Source: Oscheius dolichura (lineage: Eukaryota > Nematoda > Chromadorea > Rhabditida > Rhabditidae). Taken from it: a stretch of 64,000 nt of DNA. The translations under genes and the position numbers were made by a program. This document shows, in pieces, positions 23,601 to 36,192 of the stretch (position 1 is the stretch's first letter; each line of letters opens with the position of its first letter). Where the stretch lies: NCBI GenBank assembly GCA_932521035.1, contig OW051492.1:2294001-2358000 (forward strand). Direction: 5' to 3'. The notes under the pieces are model-generated. The model ran no database searches. It worked only from the letters and a program-made list of their open reading frames with translations, and was not told the origin of the DNA.

Positions 23601-26600
23601 GTGAAGTTCCAGAATTTGAACAAACATATCCTTCAAGGACGAATAGTTCTCCAACTTTATGGGAGGAAACAAAGTTATAATTAAAAGTAGAGATATCCAT
23701 GGCGTGGTCAGCAAGCAATATCGTAAGGGGTTTCGCTCCGCCCCGTGGCAGGCCGGCCCATTTTCACTGGACAGCGCCTCGTTCTCTCCACCCTAAGCCG
23801 GAGGATACAGGTTCTTTGCGTTTTCTCTCGCCTGTGCGAAGAGTTTCTTTTACGCCCGGGCTGGCGATGTCTCGCCTCTGTGAAATTTGACCATCGACGG
23901 TGGCATCCCGCGTGATAGACATAAACTGGTTTGAGAACTGCTTTTAGATCAAAAACATGGAAAATATGACTTGATTTCCAGGCGATACGCAAAATAAATA
24001 AAATATTATAAATAATGACAAATCACGGTATTTTGGCTAATCACATTTGATATCAAAACCGGGTAATAAGACCGGATGACTTTGCAGAAAATCACAATAA
24101 TAACGAAGAACAGGAAGAGCGCCCAGGCTGATCAGTGCACTGAAGTAACAGAGCAACGTAGTTTCGTCGTGATCCACAGTTAGACTGAAAGGTGCTTGAC
24201 ATGTTTGCATAACTTCGGCCACTACTTACCCGGTTATAATGGGGGTCATGAGGTATCCGAGCATGTGGGCCACTCGAATCAAAGCAGCCGCCTTTCCGCT
24301 GTTACTTTTTCCAGCATTTGCTAATATTTGGGACGGAAGCTCTCCCATACAGATAGAAACACCGAGTACCTTAAAAGTAGAAAGTTTCAGTAATATTTGT
24401 AGGTATTTTTCACCTGAACGGGCATTCCAATCAAAAGACTACTGTATTCAGTCGTATGCGCCAGGTAGATGTAAGAAACGGCTAATGTAATGAAAGCTCC
24501 GTAAAGAATTTGTCTCGGACCATATTTTTTCTGGATATATGGCAGCAGGAATACATTTCCAGCAATAGTTGTGCCCCCAAGGACGAAGAACTGAAAGATT
24601 TGCTGTACATTTCTGCCATTTTGACTGTGGATCAGTCGTAAAAGTTCCCTAGCAGCAAAACTCGTTATCTGGGAGAAGCCAGTTTCCGCGATGCTGATGC
24701 CGAACGGCCATTGAGGCAGTTTTGTTAGCAGCATAAAGGCAGCATTGTGTGACGTTGCATATCGTCAACCGGGGATGATCGATCAATTGTTTCTTGCAAT
24801 GGTATGATCTCACCAAGCGTCCTAGCTGCTGCGGCTCACGAATAACAGTTCCAGTTAGAAGGATTCGAATTACTTGATCGTAGGCAGCATAGGGTCCCAA
24901 AACCATCTGTATTATACTGTTTTTGAAAGGTGTAAAGTGCTTTCACATACCAAGAGCAGTAATAAGCACCATTTAGTCTTTTCATGCTTCACCATTTGTA
25001 CATATGAGTTCATTATTTGAGGATCATACTTGTTTTCTAAATAGGGAGGGGTTTTTTTTCCAGAGAATAAGGGCACCTTTAGCATTGTCAGGAAGTAGAA
25101 AACATGCTGGAAGCATGCAAGCAAAGTGGAGAAAGGCGCACATCATTTGAGAATAATCTAAAGAGGAAGTAAGATAGAACATTATCTGAACGTGGGGTAT
25201 TCTACAATATTTTGTGTGGTAAACACCTGAAGAGCTGCATAGGGACCAGCTGCGATCCCAAAACTGATAGGAATAACAAGTCTGTTTAGTAGACGAGCTC
25301 TCTTCTTATCACTTCCATCTTCTCCTTCCAAATAAGCCACACACGAGTCGATTATCTGTTTTGTAAAGCTACTTTAGCTATTTATTCTTTCTTACCATCG
25401 GCATATGATTGCCTACAAGTAGGAATTGTAACATAAGAAAGAGATAATAGTCCCTGAAGTTATAGAGTGAAGCTTGAAAAGCTGTTGTCAAAATTATGCA
25501 GAATATTCCCGTACGGCGTAAGCCTTGATTTTCAATCTTAATTAAATTCTTGTATTTTTGGGTATATGAGCTATACTTACCAAATAGGCTATTAAAAAAA
25601 TTCCAGCAAAAGTACAAATAGACGACCATGCCTGGATGTAAATCATGTGGTCAAAATCTGGCCGTGGTCTCAAGGACCATAGCATAAAGGGAAATAAGAC
25701 TTTTGTCCAGCTTTCGAAGGTATTCCAGGCACCGCATGTAAACAGAAGAAATCCTTCGAAACGCTGCTTTTCTCGACGGTTCATCACTCTAAATTGTTTC
25801 GGATAATTTTTAACGAAAACGGAAAAATCTGTATAACAACATGCACGCTCCACGTTGCTATAAAGGAAATGATGACGACGTAGCCCCTTCATGGGAATGC
25901 GGAATGTATTGGTGAATGGCACAAAGGAATATTCTGTTTGATCTATCGTTGGGGCAGCAGCTGTTTCGACTTAGCGTCCTGCGTTCTACTGAATTGCATA
26001 TTCTTTTGACTGGAACACTGCTATGTAAATAAAAATAGAGGGATATCGTCTAGGCAGACGAGGCGCCAGTTAATTATGCGCGAACTGGTCACTGCCCATC
26101 GGTAATTGCACCGTTGACCTCACAGTAGCCTCTGTCGGCAATTTTCTTCGCATTTATTACCAGGCTGCATTATAATCGTTTTTTTTCAGGAGGATTGGAT
26201 CTGAAAGCTCAAGAAGCTGCTCTTCGCTCAGGACCGGATGTTGTCGTCGCAACTCCAGGAAGACTCATTGACCATCTTCATAATTCTCCAAATTTCAATT
26301 TAAATACTATTGAGGTGAGTGGATTTTTTAAATCTAAATACAATTCGTTTTTAGATTTTGGTGCTGGATGAAGCTGACCGAATGTTGGAAGAAGCTTTTG
26401 AAGACCAGATGAACGAATTGATCAGATTATGTTCGCCAAATAGACAAACTCTTCTGTTTTCCGCTACAATGACCGATCAAGTAAGCTATATTGTAATTGT
26501 GATAATAAGGCTTTTCAGATTGATGAGCTTGCATCGATGTCTCTCAAAAAACCTGTAAAGATATTCGTTAATGAGAATACAGAGACTGCGTTAAAGCTTA

Positions 26601-28131
26601 GGTAGTTCATATCACTATTTTTTAATTTATTAGCATTTCAGACAGGAATTTGTTCGTATTCGACCAGGACGTGAAACTGATCGAGAAGCTATTGTTTGTG
26701 CTTTAGTTACGCGAACATTTCAAGATAGTACTATTGTATTCGCGAGAACTAAGATTGATTGTCTTCGTATGCAGATTATTTTAGGATTATTGGGCATGAA
26801 AGTACGTTTCTTTTTTGAGATTTACCTAATTTTATATTTCAGGTCGGTCAAATGCACAGTTCTCTTTCTCAAGCACAGCGTATAGAAGCACTAAGCAAAT
26901 TCAAAAGAAGGGAGATTGATGTTCTTGTTTCTACAGATTTAGCTTCTCGTGGATTGGATATCGAAGGAGTTCAAACGGTCATCAATATGCACATGCCAAA
27001 ATCAATCAAACAATATATTCATAGAGTTGGTCGTACTGCTCGTGCTGGAAAAGTTGGAAGGTAAGAGTGGAGGTCTGGTCATGTAATGTTTTTATTTAGA
27101 TCAATTTCTTTGGTAGGAGAGAACGACAGAAAACTTTTGAAAGATGTTATTAAAGCCAATCCTGAAAGAACGTTAAAACAGCGACAAGTTGCACCAGGTA
27201 TTTCATTATTATTATATTTTTAACAAATTTCTTCTAGAAGTTATTGAAGCATATAGACAACGACTTGATTCATTGGAAGAATCCATTGAAAGAGTTTGTT
27301 TCTTCATTATGACCTTGTAATTATAAAATTTTAGGTTATGGTGGAAGAAAAAGAAGAGAGAGAACTTAGAATAACAGAAGAAAATTTGAAGAAAACTCAA
27401 CAACGCCTCGAAAATGGCGAAAGTGAAAATAATGAACGAATTTGGTTCCAAAAAGCAAGTGCTTCAGGTATTTTTAGGGCTATATGATTTAATTCTATGA
27501 TTTCAGAAAAAGATAAGAAACGGTTGGAAAAGAAAGCTCTACAGAAGGCTGAAGAGAAAAAGAAGCAAGCTGCTAAAACAGTAAGCAATGCCAGCACCGC
27601 TCTTCACATATTCTTATTTAGCCAGAAGAAGTTGAAGCTGAACATTATGCAGCATATGTGGTGCGTGAAGCTAAAAGAGCTCGAAAACGCAAGAATGGAC
27701 GTATTCGTGCTGTTATGGAAGATAGTCTCGCTAATCGGAAGAAACAGCCACAAATGTCAAAGGCAAAATTGGCGTCCGCTTCATTGTCCAAATTACCAGC
27801 TATTCAGGTACCATTTTTAGTGCATTTTTCCATTTTTTTTTTCTCTTTTAGTCTGGAAAAGTACAAAAACCACAGGCTCCTGTTGGAAAGAAATCCGTTC
27901 CCAAAGGTGGTAAAAAGTCTTTCACCTCGTCGCTCACTTCAGTTGGAAGGAGAAATGTCAAAAATGTTAGAAGAGGGTGAGTTCCACATAAGTTTTCCTT
28001 TATTTTCATGAATTACTGTGTTTTTATCATCTTCACTAGAAAATTAATTAATTTTATCTATTTTCAGCCCCGAAGATACCGAATTCCGCAAGGCTCGTGT
28101 GGCTCACCGTCTCAAAACCCAGAGAAAGTAA
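20605..28131 (+). CDS. DDX27/Drs1 DEAD-box RNA helicase (ribosome biogenesis)
   Basis: All helicase motifs are readable: Q-motif region [14 protein letters not shown], motif [75 protein letters not shown] and [15 protein letters not shown]. The acidic N-terminus and Lys-rich C-terminus ([14 protein letters not shown], then [15 protein letters not shown] stop) fit DDX27/Drs1, which acts in 60S subunit assembly in the nucleolus. Most introns are 40-70 nt, but the one at 21603-26189 is 4587 nt and contains two antisense transporter genes. The flanking exons still join in phase ([16 protein letters not shown]). The last splice (28 kb) uses GG|GTGAG. Confidence 0.94.
21876..23270 (-). CDS. Major facilitator superfamily transporter A (SLC22A18-like), nested
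   Basis: It lies entirely inside a DDX27 intron, antisense. The protein starts [20 protein letters not shown] and has the usual MFS spread of hydrophobic helices. The loop 2-3 region reads [18 protein letters not shown], the MFS signature (G.lad..G). Other segments are [34 protein letters not shown] and [20 protein letters not shown]. The loop and helix pattern resembles SLC22A18-type MFS members; the substrate is unknown. ATTTATAG lies just before the ATG. It ends TVTY at 21876. Exons join across introns near 22145, 22500, 22870 and 23030. Confidence 0.72.
23271..24036. other. Spacer between the nested transporter genes
   Basis: No gene recognised. It contains the upstream region of transporter A and the 3' flank of transporter B. 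A GC-rich block at 23700-23930 differs from the AT-rich surroundings. Confidence 0.4.
24037..25892 (-). CDS. Major facilitator superfamily transporter B, nested paralogue
   Basis: Also antisense within the DDX27 intron and upstream of transporter A. Exons read [113 protein letters not shown] and later [20 protein letters not shown], ending [10 protein letters not shown]. Loop spacing and helix pattern are like transporter A, so the two look like diverged tandem duplicates. The frame is open upstream of 25892, so the true start could be earlier. Some internal exon joins (24650-25200) are uncertain. Confidence 0.62.
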
Positions 28132-29768
28132 TTTATTTATTACTTGTTATCTTTGTTGTTATTGTTTTTCTTGTTATTATTTCATTGTTACCAATAAACA
28201 GCGTATTCTCTGAATTACCTCGGCCGCGAAAAACATCCTCAGTTGTCCTTGCTCTCTGTCCTCGCGCACACCATGGCAATTATTGCCAGCCGTCTCTGCG
28301 TGCCTGCCGGCGGCGGGGTAACGATCAGCTGACAACCGGGTGCTTTCCGGTTAACTTTCAGCCTTTTTTTCGTCTTGCTCTTTGCTAGACCACACGTGTG
28401 TATTTTGCAATTCCAAAAATTTGGAATTTCGCAAAAAATGTTGAAGATAGGTGTTAAAAATGCGTCTACGAAGAGAAAGACACTTCATTTTTATAAAAAG
28501 TAGGCAATGAGTCCTTCAGATTATGATAAACCTCTTGTCAGCATATGTTTTACCCGGCGTGTCCTCTCGCCTCCCTCTTCCTGCCTGCCACTCTCTGATG
28601 GTTGTTTGAGGTTTCTAGTTTACAGCTCTTCCAGCAGCAGCGCGAGAGGGCTCTCCTCTCGTATTGACGCAGTCAGTCAAAAATGCCAAGACATTCTTCC
28701 CGTTCACCTTTTGAAATTCAAATATCCACTATTTCTTCTTTTTTTTCAGAATATTTTCAAATTTTTTGATCTTACAATCGAAATTACCGTTATTTTCTTT
28801 CCATTTTTCTTTTCTTTCAATTTCTGACATCCAAATCCATTAATTTCTTTTCTCTGCCCTCCTGTGTCTAATTTACATCCAGTCTAATCTCTCGGCTGGC
28901 TCTTTGTCCTCCGTTCAATTACAACCCGGGCCGGCAGATGGTTGAGAATATCGCCTATCCCCCCAGTCTCCCTTCCTCTTGGGTTATTCCTTTCTCTTTT
29001 CTTCCCATGCTTCATTTCTCCTTTACATCAGTATCACTACAGACTAATCAGCTGAGGGGGGCAGACACAAGGGGAGAAGCTAGTTTCCCGACCCTCTGGA
29101 ACCGCCGCCTTGGGTAGTCAGCCCCCTTATTACTGTCTGAGGGGGATATCCCCTCCCCTTCTCCGCTCTCCCAGGGAAAAATATTAGGTACCAGCCAGCT
29201 GACCGGGAGAGACACAAAGAGACAGCCACGAGGGAGAGGAGGCCAGGGACGACGGCCAGGGGGGTGGACAAAGCATCGCGGGTGGCATCAGCTGTCTGTC
29301 CCTCTCTTGGAGAACAGCAGCTGTTTTCTGCATGGCGATAGCCTTGGCCCTCCTCTCTCTCTGTTTTTCTTGGCTGTCTAAAAGAGTGGGAACAGGGGAA
29401 AAGGGCAGGGGCTACTTGTACTAGCTGTATTACAGCGAAATACAATTGATTGTCCTTATTTTCCCCTTTGATTGGAAGGAGAGAAAGTGGGAAAAGGGTG
29501 GAATTGACATTGTTTATCGGGAAGTTGTCCAAAAATGGAGGAAATGAACGTCTCCTCACAATAAAAAACGGGAGAAAGAGAATAAGTGTGGCCTCCTTTA
29601 GAGGCCACAGCCAAGGGGGAACACTCCTTTCCAACTCGAAAAATAGGGTGAAATACTCCTTTTTCTATTGGAAAATTGAGGGATAAGGACCATCAGCCGC
29701 GGGAGGACCCATCCTCCTTGTGGAGATCAAGGGCCGGAAGGTCAAAAAATTGAGGTCGAGCCCCTCAT

Positions 29769-29915
29769 GGCTCGGTGCACGGTCCGATCCTCTGCACTCG
29801 TAAAGTCTCGGCAGGAGGATCATCTTTATTCAAAACTGTTACAAAACTGTGAAGCCTTTATACCTTTGTCTTGCCGAGACTTTACGGGTGCAGGGGATCG
29901 GACTAGGACCGAGCC
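29769..29915. repeat. Hairpin repeat (MITE-like), copy 1
   Basis: Arms of about 46 bp face each other across about 55 bp. The left arm holds GCACTCGTAAAGTCTCGGCA (29794-29813) and the right holds TGCCGAGACTTTACGGGTGC (29872-29891). Homology extends outward through a GGCTCGGT...GTCCGATCC segment on both sides with a few mismatches. No clear target duplication was identified. Confidence 0.7.
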
Positions 29916-30611
29916 TCTTCCATCCCTCACGGCAGTTTTTGACTGTATTCCTCAATAGAATGGGATAGAAAATCGAGCAAATTAGATACTTGACAATTAC
30001 AAACAAATAATAAGATCCGGCTTTTATTTCTCCTCTTCTCTCTTCCCTTATTTTCCACCCTGACTATTACTGCCGTCCCACTCTTTTCCCTCCAACACTT
30101 TATCTCTCTCTCCTTTTTTCTACCCCACTTTTTCTGTCCCTTTCCTCTTCCCATAAACCATAAGCAAACAAAGAAGCGGAAAAGGTGAGAGACAGACAGA
30201 CGGCCGCGTTTTCCCCACGCGAAGAGGAGTGTGCCGCCGTCGTCGCCTCTGCCACAGCTTGTCCTATGTTTACAGTTGTCCCCGCGTGACACCCCCGAGA
30301 GCAAGCCCAAAAATGATGGAGAGACAGAAACTGGGGGGACTAGAGAACGAGGCAAACGGTGTAAATTGTTGTCTGCCCCCTTCTGGTGTTCATCAGTCCT
30401 CCTCCCCATGTGACCAAGGGGGGCAGGGACAGGGACACTGGAGAGAACATTTACAGCCGCCGCCCCCTCTTGTAAACCACTGATGCCCTCTGCCGCTTCT
30501 CATTGTTGTCTAGGCTTCAACTTTTCCCTTTCTCTCCCACTTACTCTCTTTTTTTTGCGATGGGGAGACCTTGAAAGGGAGGAGGAGGCCATTTCTCTTC
30601 GAACGACGCTT

Positions 30612-30709
30612 CATCTGCTGCACCCGTAAAAACTCAGCAGCTAAAGGGTCTTTTACTTGGTGACGCGCCTTTCCTGTCCTGCCAGCTGCCGAGATTCTAC
30701 GGGTGCGGG
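30612..30709. repeat. Hairpin repeat (MITE-like), copy 2
   Basis: The left arm CTGCACCCGTAAAAACTCAG and the right arm GCTGCCGAGATTCTACGGGT are diverged copies of the arms seen at 29769-29915. The pair is separated by about 50 bp. Confidence 0.6.
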
Positions 30710-31647
30710 CGCCGGTCTAAAAATGACCCAGAAGACTGTTTTCGACCCTTTGATCTGGGATTTAACTGCGTAAAACGTTAGATACTTAACTGGAAAAGTT
30801 GTTTTTAGCGGAAAACATTTCTGCGACACTTTACTTTCACTTTTCTTTTCTTTTCGTGAAAGGCGGCGGCGAGTTTCCCTTTTGTTCTTCTTTCTCTCTC
30901 TTCTCTGCCAGCTGGCCGGCCGGCGTCATTGCTTTTTCTTATCTTCAGCCAACAGTAACGAGAGAAGAAGCATTTTTGTAATGATAAGAGAGAGGAGGAG
31001 GAGGGGAGGGGAACAGAACCCACCAGAGGTCGAAAATCCATAAAGAAACCCGACCCCCTGGGCAAGTGCCGGGGGCACCTTCAACTCCTTCTGCCTCCTC
31101 GCGGCCATCGACTCCTAGAGGAAGATATGCCCACTTTCTTGCTATTTTATCTATTCAACGAGTTAATTACCGTATCCTCCAGCTGTCTGGCGTATTAAAA
31201 AAAAAGAAGAGGCCCCCTTGTTTATCATCCTCTCCTGGCAGAGAGAGGCCGTTTACCCGTGGTCGCTGGCCCGGGAAAGAAAACAACAACATCTCTTCTC
31301 TTGTTTGGCATCGTTTCTATAAAAAGGAACGGTTGGCTATTGATATTAACAAAAAGTTACGGTATTTCTTCCTAATTTGGAAGAATTGGACCCCTTCGAC
31401 CCGGAAAAAAGGGGCTACAGTATCCTAGCTATCTCTTAGAAGGAGGATACCCCATCCCCCCTGTTTCATCCCCTTTCCTGTCCTGATTATCCCATCCTCC
31501 CCCCATCCTCCCCCTGCCTGTCTCAATGCCAGACAGCTGGAAAGGCCATCCACCACGTGATGGTCATGACATCACCCAACCGACTTTCTCTTTGCCCGCC
31601 TGACTCGTCCAGCTTTTCTCCTTCCGCCCTCCTCTTCGCCCTTGATA

Positions 31648-34600
31648 ATGTTCAAACTGTATAGCCAATTTCCAGCCATGCAACGGGTACGACGCGACTC
31701 GGCGTCGTCGACCGACTCCTGGTCCATTATAGAGCAGAAGGTTGGTTGGACGGGGAGGAGGAGGACTGACCCGTCTATTTGCAGCTCTCATCCAGAGAGG
31801 CCTCCTCAGAAGAACTGCTAAACAGCGACGAATGTGGCTCGGACAGTGATATCGAGATCGCGGAAGAGGCCTTCGATTCAGATGATTCACAGGACTCCGA
31901 TATTGAAGTGGACAGTCAGAGAGACGAGGTAGGGCTGCCATCATCTGTTCAAAAGAAAGGTGTCTAGGATGAGGAGGATGATGACCACGAATCGGAGACA
32001 GAATCAGAAGAGATTGATGAAGAAGAAGAGAAAATAGAAGAGGAGAACGAGGTAGAGGACGAAGTGGAGGAGGACGAGGCACAAGATGAAGAGGACGACG
32101 AAGAAGAGGACGTGGAGGATGAGGAGGATGACGACGAAGGCGAGGAGCAGGATACTGTTCCTGGAGACGATGACACACCGGTAAGTGATCCCAAAGCCTC
32201 ATTCGGCCCGTTAGAGGACAGTTTCCCAGGCGAAAAGTCTTCCAGGGCCCCCGATCTCCCCGCTTCTCTTGGCGTCTCCTTAACCTCACCAGCCAAAAAG
32301 GCTATCCTCCCTCGTTTGTTGACGTCATTTTCTCTCTTTTTCTTTTGAGAAGGTCCCTGAAGATTCGTTGGGTGCCGTCCCAGGGCATGGGCCGGGTGGA
32401 TGGGGAGATCGCCAAATAGGCCATCTTCCCGGCCTGCCCCTCGTCTGCCCGATCTTGGCACCTTACAAGCAGTCAATTTTCCAGGAATGGGGTCTCGTCT
32501 CCCAGAAAGAGGCCATGTCCGGTGAGGGAAAGCACTTCGTCGTCCCGGAGAAGATTCGCTCCCGTCTGGATAACATGGTCGAGAAGAGGCACAACTCCCT
32601 GAACGTGGCCCTCTTCCTCAAGATCTCCCTGGCCTGCTTCATTATCCAAAACGTGGCTGTCTTCTGTTCCCTGCTCCTCGCCAAGCCAATCTACCACCAG
32701 CCGGAGATTAGGTCCTACCGTCCGGTGACCCTGTACAAGCGGCAGCCCGTCGACTCATCCGTCTTCCGTCCTCTCGTCTATAACAACTCGGCCAGCCTGC
32801 AGTGCTGGTCGCCACGAGCGGCGGAGGTACAGAAGAAGACAGCGGTAATTGAGAAGAGCCTCTCCTGGGAGAACATTACCCTCATCGCCGTGAGTCAGAA
32901 ATCGCTCCTCTGTATTTTCTGATCCTTTTAGACAAACAAATGCTGGTTCCAGAAGACCGTTACCTCCTTTTCCAAGGGGCCCAAAGGGCCGAAGAAGCCG
33001 GAGCCCAGTACCTATGGCAGGACTACCGTATCCAAGGTAAGTAATCTCTAGGGAAGTAGTTAGGAAACTATTTGACGGGTTACTGTAGACAAATTGGGTC
33101 CTATAGAGAATTTATTCTAGGTTGAAAATGATCCTAGGACTGTCTGCTGAGCCCGGGAGGCGGGAAGTCTCATTTTTGAGGAAAGGCCGCCTTCTTTGGG
33201 ATATTGTAGCTATGATGTAACAACTGCCACACTGTTTGACCCGAAAATTAGGCATACTGACTCCTGACACGGTAACCAACCCTATAGCCCAGGCAGCCCT
33301 TTAAAATATCCATAAAATATGACGGGAATCTGATAATTCGACCTCTTTTGCTCCATAAGAGGTATAAGGTCATATTTTTCAGCCTCGCAACCTTCCCGAA
33401 GTCTGTAAAAGGAAAGAGAAGCCCCCTACCGTACCCAAGACCCTTTACCCCTGCAAGCAGGTACTGTTCCCCCCCTGCTCCCCGAGCAGTCGTCCCTTCA
33501 GGTCAGCCCGATGCCGACCCCGCCCAAGAGGAAAGAACCCATGTCGCCGCTCTCTGCTATTAAGGATATTGTCAGTCTTTAATGGATTTACATATAGTAT
33601 ATGGTGTTTTTAGATGTATAAAAAGGTGGAAAGAGTCTTCAAGCCGGTGGAAATGACCCCAAAGGCCAAACAAGTGGAGGAGCCATTGAGAGGCCCCCTT
33701 TTCCGAACAGCCGCCAAGCCCAAGCCGTCCCTCAAACCCCGAGGCCGTTCTTTTAATTATAAAATGGAATTCACACCGGCCCCCAAAGTCCAAGAGAAGC
33801 AGAAAGTGAACAGCAAGAGAGGCCCCCAGGAGTTGATGATCATCTCGACGGAGAGAAAAGTCACCAAGATGAGAAAGATGGGCACATTTAAACCTGTGAA
33901 AATGGACATCAAACAGAAGAAGAGATACTCAGCGGTGAGGAGACTCTTTCTAGATTTAAAAAACATAAAATTGTGTTTAGAAAGCCAGCCAATTGATGAG
34001 AAACGCCTCCTTTGTCGGGGACAAGCAACAGTGCAAAAGGGAGGAATTCTCACAGTTCAAGGTAGGCTATCAGAAGGGGAAAATGTGTAGGTAAATACAA
34101 GGATACGGTAGCGGTAGATTAGAACAAGTAGAAATAGTCGTTTCGAGACCATTTCTAGCGCGCTACGGAAAGTAGAGCCGTCTGCCCGGTGCGATGCCAA
34201 TTTCAAGCCAATTCCGCGAGCTCTTCCAAATTAGCCGGAGAAGTTTTGTTCTTGGTAAATGGGGGAGTAAGAACTGTTTGAATTGAGTAGGAAAACATAA
34301 AGAATTGACTGGCAACTTTTTGAAACCCAGCAAATTACCCGGGAGGATGCTGGACAGGGGAGGAGGCGGCTGAAGAAGCTTCGTTACCCCCGGGAGGACG
34401 CGGCCCAGCCGTCCTCCCTACTAAAATCTCAAGAGGAAGATTATATATTGAAAAAATAGCCCGATTTCCTTTCTATCAACCTCCTATTCCCTCTAAAAAA
34501 TCCAGAAATTCTATTTTAGAAGCGCTACCTGGAGGACAAGACTCGCCGTAACAGGCGGCGCCTGGTGGAGTACAAGATAGAGAAACCCTGCCGGGCCATC

Positions 34601-34788
34601 TATGAAGAGAAGAAAATGGCGAAGAAAGTGGCGAAGACCATGAAGAAGATCGACAAACTGGAAGCCAAGATCCAGAAGAAGATTAACCGAATTGAGTGAG
34701 TCATCCTACCTCCTCCTTGGCCAACTAATCCTCCCCCTCTTTTAGGAAGAAGATCCAAAAGAGGAGCCAGTATCCCCTGTCCATTTGA
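31648..34788 (+). CDS. Acidic single-pass membrane protein, unknown
   Basis: Exons join from MFKLYSQFPAMQRVRRDSAS. A long Asp/Glu-rich stretch (31790-32170) is followed by a region that includes HFVVPEKIRSRLDNMVEKRH and one hydrophobic helix, VALFLKISLACFIIQNVAVF. The rest is basic and proline-rich (ERVFKPVEMTPKAKQVEE, YKIEKPCRAIYEEKKMAKK), ending KRSQYPLSI. The layout suggests an acidic segment on one side of a membrane and a basic one on the other. I do not recognise the family. Introns here are longer than in the 1-28 kb region, and the splice near 33370-33600 and 33935-34520 is uncertain. Confidence 0.6.
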
Positions 34789-35117
34789 GTTGCCTGCTCG
34801 CCTCTTTTATCCATTTCACTTACACACAAATTGACACACAACTCCTTCCGTTTCTTGTACAAAAGTATTTTCCTGCCCGAGTGTAAATATCCCCGAAAAG
34901 TGTTCCCAGTGCGCGCTAGTTTAGAACTGGGAGGCCGCCTCCCTTCCCCTTCCCCTGTAGATATTGTTCATTATGTTCATAAATTCCCGACCTCGTACCC
35001 CAACCCGACAGTTTTTCAACTTCAATAGGGAACTACAGTATCCCTTGTTCTCGTTTTTTTGAGCTGTAATAAATCATTTTCTCATAATTAGCAGGAGCAG
35101 GGAGGATGGCAATAGGA

Positions 35118-35420
35118 CGGCACAGAGGAGGACAGCTCGACTCGGGACGAGGGAGAACAAGGGTGACCACATGGAGGAGGACAGGAGGGCAGTAGCACAG
35201 AGGAGGACAGCTCGATTTGGGGGACTCGGGAGGACGAGGATGACCACGTGGAGAAGGCCGCCATGCCCTACAGCGCCGCTGGAAAGAGACCACAACGGGG
35301 AGGATGGCTTCTAGCTCACAGAGGAGGACAGCTTGACTCGGGAGTACAACGGACGACGAGGGTAACCACATGGAGGACAAGAGGACTGGGAGACTCGTGG
35401 GGCTGAGATGACCACATGGG
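35118..35420. repeat. Degenerate GC-rich tandem repeat, three to four units
   Basis: Units of about 80-120 bp begin CACAGAGGAGGACAGCTCGA (35196) or close variants (about 35118 and 35318) and end with GACCACATGG-type sequence. Spacing is uneven. On the minus strand the repeat produces overlapping Pro/Leu/Cys-rich ORFs that are repeat by-products. Confidence 0.55.
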
Positions 35421-35651
35421 ACCGCTACTGGGCTCTTGATAGGCTTGTATAGGGGACGATGGCCGGAGAGCTTCAAAGAACCATCTGCCACCATCGTCCC
35501 CTGCAAGAGTTTCGCCTGCCGCCGTAATCCCCGTGTCACGTGCCACGGATCTCTCCCTCCTCTGAACTTCTGTCCCGAGTAATCATCCAAAATAACAATC
35601 TCTCTGTAGTGGGAAAATCCTCAAAATCCTCATATAATTACTACAAATGGA

Positions 35652-35660
35652 TATATAAAT
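35652..35660 (+). promoter_or_regulatory. TATA box of the first defensin-like gene
   Basis: TATATAAAT lies about 35 bp before the ATG at 35693, the expected position for a TATA box with a very short leader. Confidence 0.5.
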
Positions 35661-35692
35661 GCCCACAAGAGGCACAACAGTCTCCAACTGCT

Positions 35693-35939
35693 ATGAATCT
35701 CCACTTTATCTACCTCCTTCTAGTCTCCTGCTTCCTGGCTTATTTGTCAGTGGCCATGGGGCAGGCACACTCCTGTGCCACTGCCGGACGGATGGGATGT
35801 ATTGGCTCGTGTGTTGTACAGGTAACAGACCTTCTTTTAAAGTTGACAGCCCATTCAGAACTGTGCCACTGGTTCTTGTCAAGGAGAGATGTGTGTCTGT
35901 TCCCGTTGCAAGAAGGGACCCGTGGGAATTGGGAAATAA
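35693..35939 (+). CDS. ASABF-type defensin-like antimicrobial peptide 1
   Basis: Exon 1 (35693-35821) encodes a signal peptide (MNLHFIYLLLVSCFLAYLSV) and SCATAGRMGCIGSCVVQ; exon 2 (35859-35939) encodes NCATGSCQGEMCVCSRCKKG and the tail PVGIGK. Eight cysteines follow the nematode ASABF/ABF order (C, C...C...C...C, then C.C..C), including the signature QNC.TG.C and CVC.RC. These CS-alpha-beta peptides are secreted and act against bacteria in Ascaris and C. elegans. The spacing between C1 and C2 and the C5-C6 loop are shorter than in classical ASABF. AATAAA overlaps the stop codon. The intron falls between Gln and Asn, as in the second copy. Confidence 0.87.
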
Positions 35940-36192
35940 AGAGAGGAGGAGGAGAAGTACGCTAATAAATACGAAACAGAGCGGTTTTATTTTCACTGGA
36001 GGGCTACGGAGGAGACTGGAGGGAGGAAAGAAGAATGGAGGGGACAAGAGGAGGAGGACGAGCAGGAGGTGGAGGAAGAGGACAGGGAGATGGATCGGGT
36101 GGATATGATATGGATTGCTTATATGCAAGTCGTCCTCCTCTGGACTAAAAAAGCGCCCCATCTCAATTTATTGCCCCAACTGGATGATTTCT

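Larger units (their letters stand above)
28132..31647. other. Gene-free, GC-richer interval with hairpin repeats
   Basis: No gene is supported. The DNA shifts from AT-rich to purine/pyrimidine-tract-rich, with long GGAGG and CTCTTTCTC runs that create spurious ORFs (for example at 29080-29634). Two hairpin repeats occur at 29769-29915 and 30612-30709. Confidence 0.5.

Noticed and set aside
29080..29634. 184-codon minus-strand ORF
   Set aside because: It lies in purine-tract DNA, has low-complexity composition, no motif and no splice context.
35033..35590. 185-codon minus-strand ORF rich in Pro, Leu, Cys
   Set aside because: It is the reverse complement of the degenerate tandem repeat at 35118-35420; the repeated CPPLC pieces come from the DNA repeat.
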